Assembly (NCBI GenBank): GCA_023457895.1
Contig: JAEXAY010000050.1
Coordinates: forward strand, 1-64,000
Length of the DNA stretch: 64,000 nucleotides
DNA from: Pseudomonadota bacterium
GTDB taxonomy: Bacteria; Pseudomonadota; Alphaproteobacteria; Sphingomonadales; Sphingomonadaceae
Direction: 5' to 3'
Shown: positions 25,495 through 33,484 of the stretch, one piece after another
Layout: every line of letters begins with the position of its first letter
Numbering within the stretch: the first letter of the stretch is position 1
Notes under the pieces: model-generated
The model's database searches: none
What the model saw: only the letters and a program-made list of their open reading frames with translations
Told to the model about the DNA's origin: nothing
Program-made: the position numbers and the translations under genes

Positions 25495-25967
25495 CCATTA
25501 AATCCTTAGATTTTGGATTTATTGAATATTATTTTGGGGCATCGCTCGCGTGGCCCCCAGCAGAGGCCTAATTGCTTTTGTTACACGGGTTCGATTCCGA
25601 AAGCAGGAATGCTTGTCGGAAGAAATTCGCACTTTTACGTGCCGCGTTTTATAGATTCGGCTGCGCCTTCGATCAAGTTTTCACCGCAAGATGCGTTCGG
25701 AATGAAGTTGTGCGGCCAGGGACGATCAATTGGACTTGATACAGAGGGCAGATCGAGCGTCATCGCTTGGATGAGCGCAGGTTCGGTCTGGGTTTGAGAA
25801 GCCCGACTTTCTGTCGTTATCTCCCCGATCTTCTGCGTAATCGTACGTAACTCGCAGCAACGCAGGCAGCTCATGGCCAATCCGCTACGTGCTCCTGTCA
25901 GGTCGAGGGACCCAATCCAGCGCCAAGTTCTCTCCCTCGTCGATCTGGGCATCCTCTTCGCGGCGTG
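25495..25967. other. Island left end: 473 bases without a well-supported gene
   Basis: This stretch is visibly less GC-rich than the surrounding chromosome. It holds a possible 105-codon frame on the reverse strand (25635-25952) ending ESIKRGT. The frame has an ATG but its purine-rich site abuts the start, its protein matches nothing I recognise, and it lacks strong codon bias. A small inverted pair CTGCG / CGCAG is at 25833-25857. It may contain the missing recognition sequences of the element or decayed genes. Confidence 0.4.
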
Positions 25968-26204
25968 TCACCACTTTTCGAACAGGCGTTTGAGACTTGC
26001 GTAGCGAATGAACGTCGACCGCCCGACTTTTACCACCTCGATTTCGCCGTCGGCGATGAGTTCGTACAGTGTCGATCGGCTGATACCTGTCAGTTTCACC
26101 GCTACTGGAACACGAACGCAGATTGGCTCGACGGGCAGCCCACCAAGCAATGCCTCCGCCTCCTCAAACAAACTGGTGGATCCACGCGGCCCCTCTCTAT
26201 TCAT
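25968..26204 (-). CDS. Helix-turn-helix protein, AlpA/excisionase-like
   Basis: A 78-residue protein with a MerR-like/HTH_17 fold: VPVAVKLTGISRSTLYELIADGEIEVVKVGRSTFIRYASLKRLF, where GISRSTLYELI is the recognition helix and the rest the wing. Such proteins on integrated elements act as excisionases or activate the integrase gene. ATG 26204 is supported by GGAGG nine bases upstream, and it overlaps the DpdA-like gene by eight bases, so it is coupled to it. It could also regulate the trb operon. Confidence 0.82.
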   Translation of the reverse strand: MNREGPRGSTSLFEEAEALLGGLPVEPICVRVPVAVKLTGISRSTLYELIADGEIEVVKVGRSTFIRYASLKRLFEKW

Positions 26205-27102
26205 GATCTCGCGCCTCCGCGTCAACGATGACGCGAACGAGATTCTGTCCGACACGTCGCGTGGTGGCCATCCAAGGTGTACTTTCTACAACAATGGCGC
26301 ACGAAGGTTCGACGATATCCAACTTCACGATTGGTTCTGTCGGGAGATCCTTCTGCTTGACGGCAGGTTGACGCGCTTCATTCGACAATTGGCGAGTCAC
26401 AGATGAAGCTCCGGACATCTGGCATCGTACTAACGGCATCATGGGAGAACGTGTCGACTTGGCACTTTCCAGGGCGATCCAACCTTCTATGTCGGTCTGC
26501 CGCCTAGCGAGATCGAGCGGAGGGAGTGCGGAAGCAAAGCGCGACACGCCTGACCCGTCGAAACTGTGCACCCCGGCTGCCGCGCATAAGCGAATACGCC
26601 GCGCGCTGTTGACTCGGCCAACGTGGCACAAGGCGCCTTGAGCGCGCGCAAGCCTTGCCCACTCTGCCATCGTCGCGAGCTTCCAATCGGTATCCCCGCC
26701 AACGAAAATCCCGACGCGCGGATCAATCAGGTCGCGAATGTGCCTGGGCGTCGAGCCATTCTGTACAGCCAACATGAACTTCGCGCTGGAAAGGCTACGA
26801 CGATTGCGAAGCCGTGCAAGCCACGTGCGTGAAAACTCCAGCGAGTCAACTCCACCCATGACGATATCGGGCACGACGATCCAGTCGGCGCCAGCACCGA
26901 GCAAGGCTACCGCCCGTTCGAATGCGATTTCGTCGAATGGCTCGCCGCGCTGGAACGACGTCCACGCCCCATTGTCTAGGGCGTAGCGGAAGCCTTCCGT
27001 GCGCAGGGCGCCACGGGCCGATACCATCAATCTCCACCCTGCGTGACGTAGGGCATCAAGATTGCGGCGAGTACCAGTGCGGGAGGCGTAGGCTACCATC
27101 AT
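26197..27102 (-). CDS. DpdA/TGT-like 7-deazaguanine transglycosylase-family protein
   Basis: The 301-residue protein resembles the phage and island DpdA branch of the tRNA-guanine transglycosylase superfamily, which swaps guanine for a 7-deazaguanine base in DNA. Family-like landmarks occur in order: YALDNGAWTSF (D43), WIVVPDIVMGG (D79), GIFVGGDTDWKLATMAEWAR (132 onward), CHVGRVNSARRIRLC (H160) and GVHSFDGSG (D182). The zinc-binding cysteines of true TGTs are missing, as in DpdA. About 90 C-terminal residues are unrelated and low-complexity. It sits at the end of the trb operon: the DUF2274 stop overlaps its ATG pair at 27102/27099. No preQ0 synthesis genes are present in the window. Assignment is by motif recognition and moderately sure; the substrate is inferred. 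Confidence 0.65.
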   Translation of the reverse strand: MMVAYASRTGTRRNLDALRHAGWRLMVSARGALRTEGFRYALDNGAWTSFQRGEPFDEIAFERAVALLGAGADWIVVPDIVMGGVDSLEFSRTWLARLRNRRSLSSAKFMLAVQNGSTPRHIRDLIDPRVGIFVGGDTDWKLATMAEWARLARAQGALCHVGRVNSARRIRLCAAAGVHSFDGSGVSRFASALPPLDLARRQTDIEGWIALESAKSTRSPMMPLVRCQMSGASSVTRQLSNEARQPAVKQKDLPTEPIVKLDIVEPSCAIVVESTPWMATTRRVGQNLVRVIVDAEARDHE

Positions 27103-27329
27103 CTCCCTTTTCCGCCTCGTTCGCGGCGCAGCCGCTGGAACACGCGATCATTGTCGATAAAGGCCGCCAGCATCGCAGGAACCAACTCGGCGACGGGCTC
27201 TTCGCGGCCATACTGCTCCTGATAGAAGGCGGCATATTCGCCAATGCGCGCGTGAAGGTCGGGCATGAGGTTGATCGTGAGCTTGACCGGCGTTCGCTCG
27301 GGCAGTTGTTTGAGGCTGATACTTGCCAC
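27099..27329 (-). CDS. DUF2274 domain-containing protein (Trb-cluster)
   Basis: A 76-residue protein of the DUF2274 family that regularly follows trbI in Trb-type conjugation clusters. PVKLTINLMPDLHARIGEYAAFY resembles a ribbon-helix-helix or CopG-like fold. The GTG at 27329, two bases after the trbI stop, has a GGGGAG seven bases before it and is preferred over the ATG at 27353 inside trbI. The stop codon overlaps the DpdA-like gene's start codons. Confidence 0.8.
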   Translation of the reverse strand: MASISLKQLPERTPVKLTINLMPDLHARIGEYAAFYQEQYGREEPVAELVPAMLAAFIDNDRVFQRLRRERGGKGR

Positions 27330-27331
27330 CG

Positions 27332-28552
27332 TTAATCTCCCCGCACCTGCCATGGCCGCAGCACGATATCGCTGTGAACCACGACGCGAAGCGGCCAGCC
27401 GGGCCGGACACGCAGGGTCGGCTGGATGTTGAGATTCTTGGTCACCAGCTGGTCGCCAGCCCGCGTGCCGCTCTGCTGCGCTGCCTCGCGGAACGCGCGA
27501 ACGAGATCACTTTCGGTGCTTCCGAAGCTCAATTCAGTGCCAACGCCAAGCAGGGTTGAGAGCGCGACGCCCTTCAAAAGCTGCCAGGTGTGGCGATCGA
27601 TGCGATCGGACAGGCCCGCATAGCCCTGCGTGTCGGTCGCCGACACATTGTCGATGCGGATCGATGATCCATCGGGCAGGATGATCCGCTGCCACACCAC
27701 CAGTGCTCGGCTTTGGCCGAACGCGACGACGCTGTCGTAACTGCCGATCAGCCGCGAACCTTGCGGTATCAGCAGCGACCGCCCCGTCACGCTATCATAG
27801 ACATTCTCGGTGATCTGCGCCGTCACCAATCCCGGCAAGTCGGAGTTGAGTCCGGTAATCAGGCTCGCGGCGATCACGCTCCCGGCCTGCAAGGTCCAGG
27901 GTGAGACGGGCGCAGTCAAGCTGTGCGGGTTCACGTCGGCGCCATCGTTGGCGCGGCCGACCATCGCATTTTTTCGCTGCTGCCCGCCCGGATCGGGCGC
28001 CTCCGCAGCCTGCACTGCTGACGGCAGTTCGGGGGCTACGGTCGCAGGGACGACAGCAACGCGAGCGCCCGCCGCATTGCCGGCCACTTGCAGCATGACG
28101 CCCGATTCCCGCGCCGCGCGTTCCTCGGCGGCAAGGCGCTGGCGTTCGGCTTCCGCCTCCTGTGCCGCGCGCCGCGCTGCCTCGTCGGCGGACTCGATCG
28201 GCGCCATCCCGATTTCGCGCTGATGGTCGAGGATCGGCTTGCCAAGGTCGCCGGGAAGCGGCGGGCCGAGCGGCGGCACATCGCCATAGCTGACCGGAGC
28301 ACCGGCGAGCGCGTCGGGGGGCGCCTTCGCGCCGACCAGCTTGTCGTCGCCCGATGCGACCAGGTTCAAGGTCGCCGGTTTGAGCGCTAGCCACGCAACG
28401 CCGACGATGGCGGTCGAACCGACGGTCGCAATGGTGATGATCGCGCCGCGCCGAAAGCGCGTCACGCGACCCGGCGCCGCACGTAGTACCAATGTTTCGG
28501 GGTCGGCCTTGGCAGGCGCGCCACCTGCGGGTGGAATGGCGGGCTCTGTCAC
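27332..28552 (-). CDS. trbI: Conjugal transfer protein TrbI (VirB10-like)
   Basis: The 406-residue protein has one N-terminal membrane segment (GAIITIATVGSTAIVGVAWLAL), a Pro/Ala-rich periplasmic linker, and the VirB10/TrbI beta-barrel domain with VTAQITENVYDSVTGRSLLI, LIPQGSRLIGSYDS and QRIILPDGSSIRIDNVS. It spans both membranes as part of the type IV secretion core complex. Its start overlaps the trbG stop by four bases. Confidence 0.93.
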   Translation of the reverse strand: MTEPAIPPAGGAPAKADPETLVLRAAPGRVTRFRRGAIITIATVGSTAIVGVAWLALKPATLNLVASGDDKLVGAKAPPDALAGAPVSYGDVPPLGPPLPGDLGKPILDHQREIGMAPIESADEAARRAAQEAEAERQRLAAEERAARESGVMLQVAGNAAGARVAVVPATVAPELPSAVQAAEAPDPGGQQRKNAMVGRANDGADVNPHSLTAPVSPWTLQAGSVIAASLITGLNSDLPGLVTAQITENVYDSVTGRSLLIPQGSRLIGSYDSVVAFGQSRALVVWQRIILPDGSSIRIDNVSATDTQGYAGLSDRIDRHTWQLLKGVALSTLLGVGTELSFGSTESDLVRAFREAAQQSGTRAGDQLVTKNLNIQPTLRVRPGWPLRVVVHSDIVLRPWQVRGD

Positions 28553-29367
28553 TGGCCCTTCCTCCGCTTCGGCTGCGCGCTCGAGATTCGCACGACCTGC
28601 TGTTTCTTGCCGCCGAGGCGCAGTTCAGCAGCGCCGAACAGCCGGTTGACGACATAGTAGCGACCCGCGACACGGTAATTGACGAGGCTCGCCTCGCCGT
28701 CCTCGCCAATGACGAACAGCGGCGGCGCTTCGCCGACCGCGATTGAGGGCGAAAATTCGATATAGGTCTGCCGCCCATCGTCGAAGGCGCGCAGCGGCCG
28801 CCATGCTGGCTTGTCGCCGCTGATGACGTAGTGGAAATTGAGCCGCTCGATCGCGAGGCCTGATACGATAGGCGCCGCCGAGGCGGCCGCGTCCTGCTGC
28901 CGGCGCAGTGCGATCAGTTCGTCTTGCGGATAGGTCCATGACAGCGCGGCCATCGCACCGCTCGACCGGCTTTCAAGCTCGATATGATAGACGCGCCGGT
29001 CGGTCGTGATGACAAGGTTGGTCCGAAGCCCTGCCGAAAAGGGCTTCACGAGGATATGGGTTCGCAGGCTCGCGCCGCTGCCGCTCGTCGTGTCGCCGAC
29101 CGTCCAGCGCACGGTGTCGCCAGCGGCAACCGACGTGATGGCCTCGCCCATCTGCAAGGCAATGTCGGTGATGCGCCCGGGCGCTGCATAAAGGCGATAA
29201 AGAGTCCCGTCATTATAGGGGTAGACCTGCATCGCGCCGACGAAGCCGGCGTTCGAAGGCTCGCGCAGCGCCGCCTTGTTGGCGGCCGTAACCTTTGCGG
29301 TCGGCTGGGCGGAAGCCGGAATAGCGAGCGCGACAAGGCTCGCCGACAGAATGACGGCGCGGATCAT
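28549..29367 (-). CDS. trbG: P-type conjugative transfer protein TrbG (VirB9-like)
   Basis: The 272-residue protein has a signal peptide (VILSASLVALAIPASAQ) and the VirB9/CagX domain, with MQVYPYNDGTLYRLYAAPGRITDIALQMGE and a C-terminal LNFHYVISGDKPAWRPLRAFDDGRQTYIEF. VirB9 proteins form the outer-membrane part of the core complex with VirB7 and VirB10. The ends overlap trbF and trbI by four bases each. Confidence 0.93.
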   Translation of the reverse strand: MIRAVILSASLVALAIPASAQPTAKVTAANKAALREPSNAGFVGAMQVYPYNDGTLYRLYAAPGRITDIALQMGEAITSVAAGDTVRWTVGDTTSGSGASLRTHILVKPFSAGLRTNLVITTDRRVYHIELESRSSGAMAALSWTYPQDELIALRRQQDAAASAAPIVSGLAIERLNFHYVISGDKPAWRPLRAFDDGRQTYIEFSPSIAVGEAPPLFVIGEDGEASLVNYRVAGRYYVVNRLFGAAELRLGGKKQQVVRISSAQPKRRKGQ

Positions 29368-30179
29368 GGTTCATTCCCTTCGGTGACGGGCGGGGTTTCA
29401 GGGGCGAGCGGCTTATCGGCGGACGAATCCGCCTCCGATGAGGGCGCGACCAGATCTTCCGGTGCCGGAAAGCGATTAAGTGGTTTCAGGACATCGGTGT
29501 CGAGTTCGCGCGACCAATCGATGGCATCGACATAAAGACCAAGCGGGTTCTTTCGCAGAACATCGGCCGATCGGGGCGGCTGCACTTTCACGGTCAGCAT
29601 CGCGGTCCAGCGCGAGCGCTGGGCGAGACTGCCGCGCTCATATTCGCTTTCGGTCCATTTGACCTGGAAGCTCGTGTCCGATGCGCGGACCACGCTCGTC
29701 ACCTGCACTGACACGGTCCGCCGACCAACATCGGCGAACGGATTGGAGCTGCGCGCATATTCACCGAGAAACAGCGATGCCCTTGTCGTGGCGAAGTCAT
29801 AGGCCGACAGCCAATTCTCGCGCATCAACACCGGATCGAGCGAACGGGAGCGGACATTGGCGATGAAACGCCCAAGGTGCCATGCGATCTGCGGATCGGT
29901 CGGCCGATAGTCCGTGATGGCCGGTGCTACGGCGCGCGCTTCGCCGAGCCGATCGACTTCGACGACATAGGGCATGACGCGGCTTTGCATCGATTGCCAG
30001 ATGAGCGCCCCCGACAGGCCCGTGGTCAGAAGCAGTCCGCCGAAGGCCATCAGCCGCCAGTTCTTCGCCTGCGCTCTCGCCGAGCCTATGCGCTCATCCC
30101 AAAGCTGCCCGGCGCGTTGATAAGGCGTCTCGGGTTCGGGCGTCCGGCCATAACGCTGCACCGCTCGTTTGAATCTCAT
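29364..30179 (-). CDS. trbF: Conjugal transfer protein TrbF (VirB8-like)
   Basis: The 271-residue inner-membrane protein has one membrane segment (WRLMAFGGLLLTTGLSGALIW) and a VirB8-like periplasmic domain (VMPYVVEVDRLGEARAV, WHLGRFIANVRSRSLDPVLMRENW, VQVTSVVRASDTSFQVKWTE). It would nucleate assembly of the secretion channel. It is the third gene of the preserved trb block, 3 bases after trbL. Confidence 0.92.
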   Translation of the reverse strand: MRFKRAVQRYGRTPEPETPYQRAGQLWDERIGSARAQAKNWRLMAFGGLLLTTGLSGALIWQSMQSRVMPYVVEVDRLGEARAVAPAITDYRPTDPQIAWHLGRFIANVRSRSLDPVLMRENWLSAYDFATTRASLFLGEYARSSNPFADVGRRTVSVQVTSVVRASDTSFQVKWTESEYERGSLAQRSRWTAMLTVKVQPPRSADVLRKNPLGLYVDAIDWSRELDTDVLKPLNRFPAPEDLVAPSSEADSSADKPLAPETPPVTEGNEP

Positions 30180-30182
30180 GGA

Positions 30183-31484
30183 TCAGTCCCTTTCCTTGAT
30201 GTCGGGGTTGGCACCGACGCCGCCCTTGTCGCCGTCACGGATCGCGTGGATCGCCATCTGGCGCCGGTGACGACTAGCCTGCGTCGATTGAAGCTTCTGG
30301 GCCCATGCGGGCATGGCACCCGATGCCGCCGCGGCCGCCTCGGCGCTCGCTGCGCCCGCGCCGCTACCGGCGTTCCATGCTGCCTGCTGTCCGCGCGCTG
30401 CTGCGGCCCGAAGGCCAAAGGCGTTGCGCATCCGGTCGGACGCCGCGCCCCGAGCCGCGCTCACGATGCCACCGATCCCGGCGGCGACGCTCGTCGATCC
30501 CGACGTCTCCTGCCCAAGCTTGTAGGCCGTCGACGCCGCGCTCCCCATCGATGTGCCGGCGCGCAGCGCGCCAAGGCCGGCGCCGCCGACACCGCGCGCA
30601 GCGGCAACGGCGCCCGAGCCGCCCATCGCGAGGCCGCCTGCCGCAAGCGCCGTGGTCGCAACCGCCGAACCAGCGCCGAGCTGCGGGGCCCCCGCGACCA
30701 GGCCCGATGCGATCCCGGGGCCGAAAATCGCGAGACCGAACAGAGCCAGGCTCGCGAGCATCAGCGATACCGCCTGCTCGATCGACACTTCGTCGCCGGT
30801 GATCGCGCTGGTGAAGTCAGCAAAATAGTTGGAACCGATCCCGACGATCACCGCGAGCACCATGACCTTGATGCCCGACGAGACGACATAGCCGAGCACG
30901 CGTTCGGCGAGGAACGAGGTGCGGTTCCACAGGGCGAAGGGCACCAGCACGAAGCCGGCGAGCGACGTCAGCTTGAATTCGAGGATCGTGATGAAAAGCT
31001 GGATCGCGAGGATGAAGAAAGCGACGATGACGATCACCCACGCGATCATCAGCACCGCGATCTCGATGAAGTTGTTGAAGAAGTCGATCGGCCCGACAAG
31101 CTCGGCAGCTTGCTCGAGCAAAGGCGCCGCCGCCTCGAATCCCGTTCCCGCGAGCCGTCCCGGCATCAGCAGGTCCTGCGCGGTGATCGCGCTGCCACCG
31201 GCGGTCAGGCCCAAACCGGCGAACGAACGAAAAATGATGTCGGACAGCGTCGAGAAGCTGTTCAGAATCAGCGCGAACACGCCGACATAGAGAATCTTCT
31301 TGAGGAACTTGCCGATGACATCGTCCTCGCCGCCAAGCGCCCAGAACAGGCCGGCGAGCGTGATGTCGATGCCGATCAAAATGGTGGTGAGAAACCCGAC
31401 GTCACCGCCAAGCAGTCCGAAGCCGCTGTCGATATAGGCGATGAACGCCTCCATGAATTGGTCGATGACATTCAGGTCTTCCAC
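30183..31484 (-). CDS. trbL: P-type conjugative transfer protein TrbL (VirB6-like)
   Basis: The 433-residue polytopic inner-membrane protein has about six hydrophobic segments between residues 30 and 250 (for example FIAYIDSGFGLLGGDVGFLTTI and ELVGPIDFFNNFIEIAVLMIAWVIVIV) and a Gly/Ala/Ser-rich C-terminal region of some 150 residues ending KERD. It corresponds to VirB6. Its upstream gap to trbJ contains a strong hairpin where trbK is usually found. Confidence 0.92.
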   Translation of the reverse strand: MEDLNVIDQFMEAFIAYIDSGFGLLGGDVGFLTTILIGIDITLAGLFWALGGEDDVIGKFLKKILYVGVFALILNSFSTLSDIIFRSFAGLGLTAGGSAITAQDLLMPGRLAGTGFEAAAPLLEQAAELVGPIDFFNNFIEIAVLMIAWVIVIVAFFILAIQLFITILEFKLTSLAGFVLVPFALWNRTSFLAERVLGYVVSSGIKVMVLAVIVGIGSNYFADFTSAITGDEVSIEQAVSLMLASLALFGLAIFGPGIASGLVAGAPQLGAGSAVATTALAAGGLAMGGSGAVAAARGVGGAGLGALRAGTSMGSAASTAYKLGQETSGSTSVAAGIGGIVSAARGAASDRMRNAFGLRAAAARGQQAAWNAGSGAGAASAEAAAAASGAMPAWAQKLQSTQASRHRRQMAIHAIRDGDKGGVGANPDIKERD

Positions 31485-31513
31485 CTATGCACTCCTTGCT
31501 TCGGATGAAGGGG

Positions 31514-31565
31514 GTCGCGGGGGCCGGTCCCGGAGATAGGGGAGCGGAACCAAGGCCCCCGCGAC
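31514..31565. repeat. 12-bp-stem hairpin between trbJ and trbL
   Basis: GTCGCGGGGGCC (31514-31525) pairs perfectly with GGCCCCCGCGAC (31554-31565) around a 28-base spacer. It lies in the 128-base gap where a small entry-exclusion gene (trbK) normally sits. It could reduce downstream expression or be a scar. Confidence 0.6.
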
Positions 31566-31612
31566 GGGGCGGCACTCGCCGGGGAGCTAGGGGCGCAGCG
31601 CCGCCCCAAGGC

Positions 31613-32347
31613 TCATTGGCGCGGGGTGTAGGCCTTGCCGTCGCCAAGGAAGCGCGACGTTCGCGCCCGCGCCTCGCGCTCGCTTTGCCCACGCGTAGCG
31701 GCTTCGAGCGATTGCTTGCGGAACTGCGATGCCATCAGATTCTGAAGCTGGAACTGTTGCTTGGTCGCGAGCGCGAGCAACTGGTTGGTTGCCTGTTGTG
31801 CCTGCAAGCTGCCCTCGGCGCCTTGGCTCTTGGCGACGATCGCCGCGAGTGCCTGGGCATCGTCGCGCACATTTTCGACGATGCCGCTCTGCACCTCCAT
31901 CGTCTGGCGGAAGGTCGCCATTTCATTGTCGAGGCGCTGTTTCGCCGCCGCGAGGCGTTGATCGCGTTTCAGGAGGCGATCAACGCTGTCGGGGAAAAGC
32001 TGGCGATAGCGTTCGTCCAACTGGTCGATGCGGAAGTCGATACCCTGCGCCTGGCCCATCAGCTTGTCGATCTCGGCGAGCTTCTGGCGGAGCCGGTCGA
32101 GCTCGGGGAAATCGATCTTCGCGAGATTCTTGCCCTGATTGACGAGCATCTGGGCCTCGTTCTGCAACGACTGGATCTGGTTGTTGATCTGCTGGAGCGT
32201 CCGGGCGGCGGTGAGCAGATTTTGCGTATAGTTCGAGGTATCGAACACGCTCATCTGCGCCGATGCCGGCGCGCTCGTGAGCATCCCGGCACCGATTGCA
32301 CCGATAGCGCCGGTTCCGATCAGGACGGCGAGAATATATCGCTTCAT
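31613..32347 (-). CDS. trbJ: P-type conjugative transfer protein TrbJ (VirB5-like)
   Basis: The 244-residue exported protein has a signal peptide (GTGAIGAIGAGMLTSAPASAQ) and an all-helical, Gln-rich body (TLQQINNQIQSLQNEAQML, later ALATKQQFQLQNLMASQF). TrbJ/VirB5 proteins are minor pilus components. Its ATG overlaps the stop of the trbE remnant (TAATG), the normal trbE-trbJ junction. Confidence 0.92.
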   Translation of the reverse strand: MKRYILAVLIGTGAIGAIGAGMLTSAPASAQMSVFDTSNYTQNLLTAARTLQQINNQIQSLQNEAQMLVNQGKNLAKIDFPELDRLRQKLAEIDKLMGQAQGIDFRIDQLDERYRQLFPDSVDRLLKRDQRLAAAKQRLDNEMATFRQTMEVQSGIVENVRDDAQALAAIVAKSQGAEGSLQAQQATNQLLALATKQQFQLQNLMASQFRKQSLEAATRGQSEREARARTSRFLGDGKAYTPRQ

Positions 32348-33382
32348 TATCTTTCTCCTTCAGGGGGGTGAGCGGCAGGAAAGCGGCCAAGCAGCTCGGC
32401 CGCCCAGTCGAGGCCGGCTTGGGTCAGGAAATGCGCGACGAAATCGTCGCCGCCCTTCGCCGCGAGAATGGCGTCGATGCGTTTCTGCGTGTCGGGATCG
32501 GACGCGCCGCACAGCGCGAGCGCGATCGGTCCCAGCCCCAGCTCGAAAAGCCGGTTGCCGCGCGTTGAGGCCGAAGCGGACATATGCGGCCTGACTCTGC
32601 GGTTCGATCGCGCGATCATTGGGGAGCAATATGCGCTGTGGGCAGCTCTCGATGATCGCGGGCGCGATCGTCGAATCCGCAATGTCGGCGAGCGATTGCG
32701 TCGCGAACACCACCGCGACATTGCGCTTGCGCAGAACCTTCAGCCATTCGCGGATGCGCGCCGCGAACAGAGGATGGTCGAGAAACACCCAGGCTTCATC
32801 GAGAATGAGCAGCGTCGGCCGTCCGGTGAATCGCTCTTCGAGCCTATGGAACAAATATATCAGCACCGGAGCGACGACGCCCTCCTGTCCCATCAGCGCC
32901 TCCGTCTCGAAACACTGAACATCGGCTATGGCGAGGTCGTCCTCGGCAGCGTCGAGCAAACGGCCGAACGGCCCTTCAAGCGTGTAAGGCGCCAGCGCCG
33001 AGCGCAGCGGCGCCGGCAGCTCCTCGATCAATCGGCGCACCCGGTCCAGTTCGCGACGGCCTGCCGCGATGCGTTCCGGGGAGGGTTCATCTCCAACGAT
33101 GTTCAGGCTCTCGATTTCCGTAACGGATTCGATGCTGACGATGCGCGCGCGCCGCAGGCGCATGAGGACGATGCTGCGCGCAGCGGTGAAGAAATAGGCG
33201 CGGCCACTGCGAATATGGCTGACATCACGAAGCCCCGCGATCTGGCAGTAGGTTTCCTGGATGACATCCTCAAGGTCGTCGGGGTCAAGCGTGCGCCGGA
33301 GCCACGCGCGCACGTCGGCCTCGTGCGGCAGGATTTCCCGCCCCACCCAGGCCATGATCTTTGCACGCTTCTCCCGGTTCAC
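32347..33382 (-). pseudogene. Chimera: ECF sigma factor region 2 fused to a frameshifted TrbE C-terminus
   Basis: Codons 1 to about 122 from 33382 encode the N-terminal half of an extracytoplasmic-function sigma factor: DPDDLEDVIQETYCQIAGL is region 2.2, and AYFFTAARSIVLMRLRRAR is regions 2.3-2.4. At RRLIEELPAPLRSALAPYT the frame passes without interruption into the C-terminal ATPase domain of TrbE (VirB4), with Walker B LLILDEAWVFLD and FATQSLADI. Sigma region 4 and the TrbE N-terminus with Walker A are missing. After GLNARQ (32555) the frame shifts: the true TrbE ending GNRLFELGLGPIALALCGAS runs in another frame to 32347. The start is GTG 33382 or ATG 33355. This is a product of deletion, not likely a working sigma factor or ATPase. 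Confidence 0.85.
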
Positions 33383-33484
33383 GTCGTCTTCGCGGCTCCC
33401 ATTCAGAAGTACGATGCACGAGGGGAGATTTTCCGTCTTTGTCGGCGCGATTTTTTTCGAACCCGGCTTTCTGATGGCGCCAGT

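Noticed and set aside
25586..25598. CGGGTTCGATTCC, a tRNA T-arm-like string near the island's left end
   Set aside because: It matches a tRNA T-loop and 13 bases of the tRNA-Gly gene, but the surrounding sequence cannot form an acceptor or anticodon arm, and it is opposite in orientation to the left attachment repeat.
25635..25952. 105-codon reverse-strand frame in the island end
   Set aside because: The purine-rich site abuts the start with no spacing, the protein has no recognisable feature, and its composition does not look coding. It is kept only as a mention in the intergenic entry.
31402..31692. Reverse frame in the trbJ-trbL gap as a possible trbK
   Set aside because: The product is Arg/Pro/Gly-rich with no signal peptide or lipobox, runs into trbL in another frame and reflects GC-rich noncoding sequence.
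32360..33382. Reading the 340-codon frame as an intact sigma factor gene
   Set aside because: Region 4 is replaced by TrbE ATPase sequence and the end is a frameshifted artefact (Arg-rich tail after GLNARQ).
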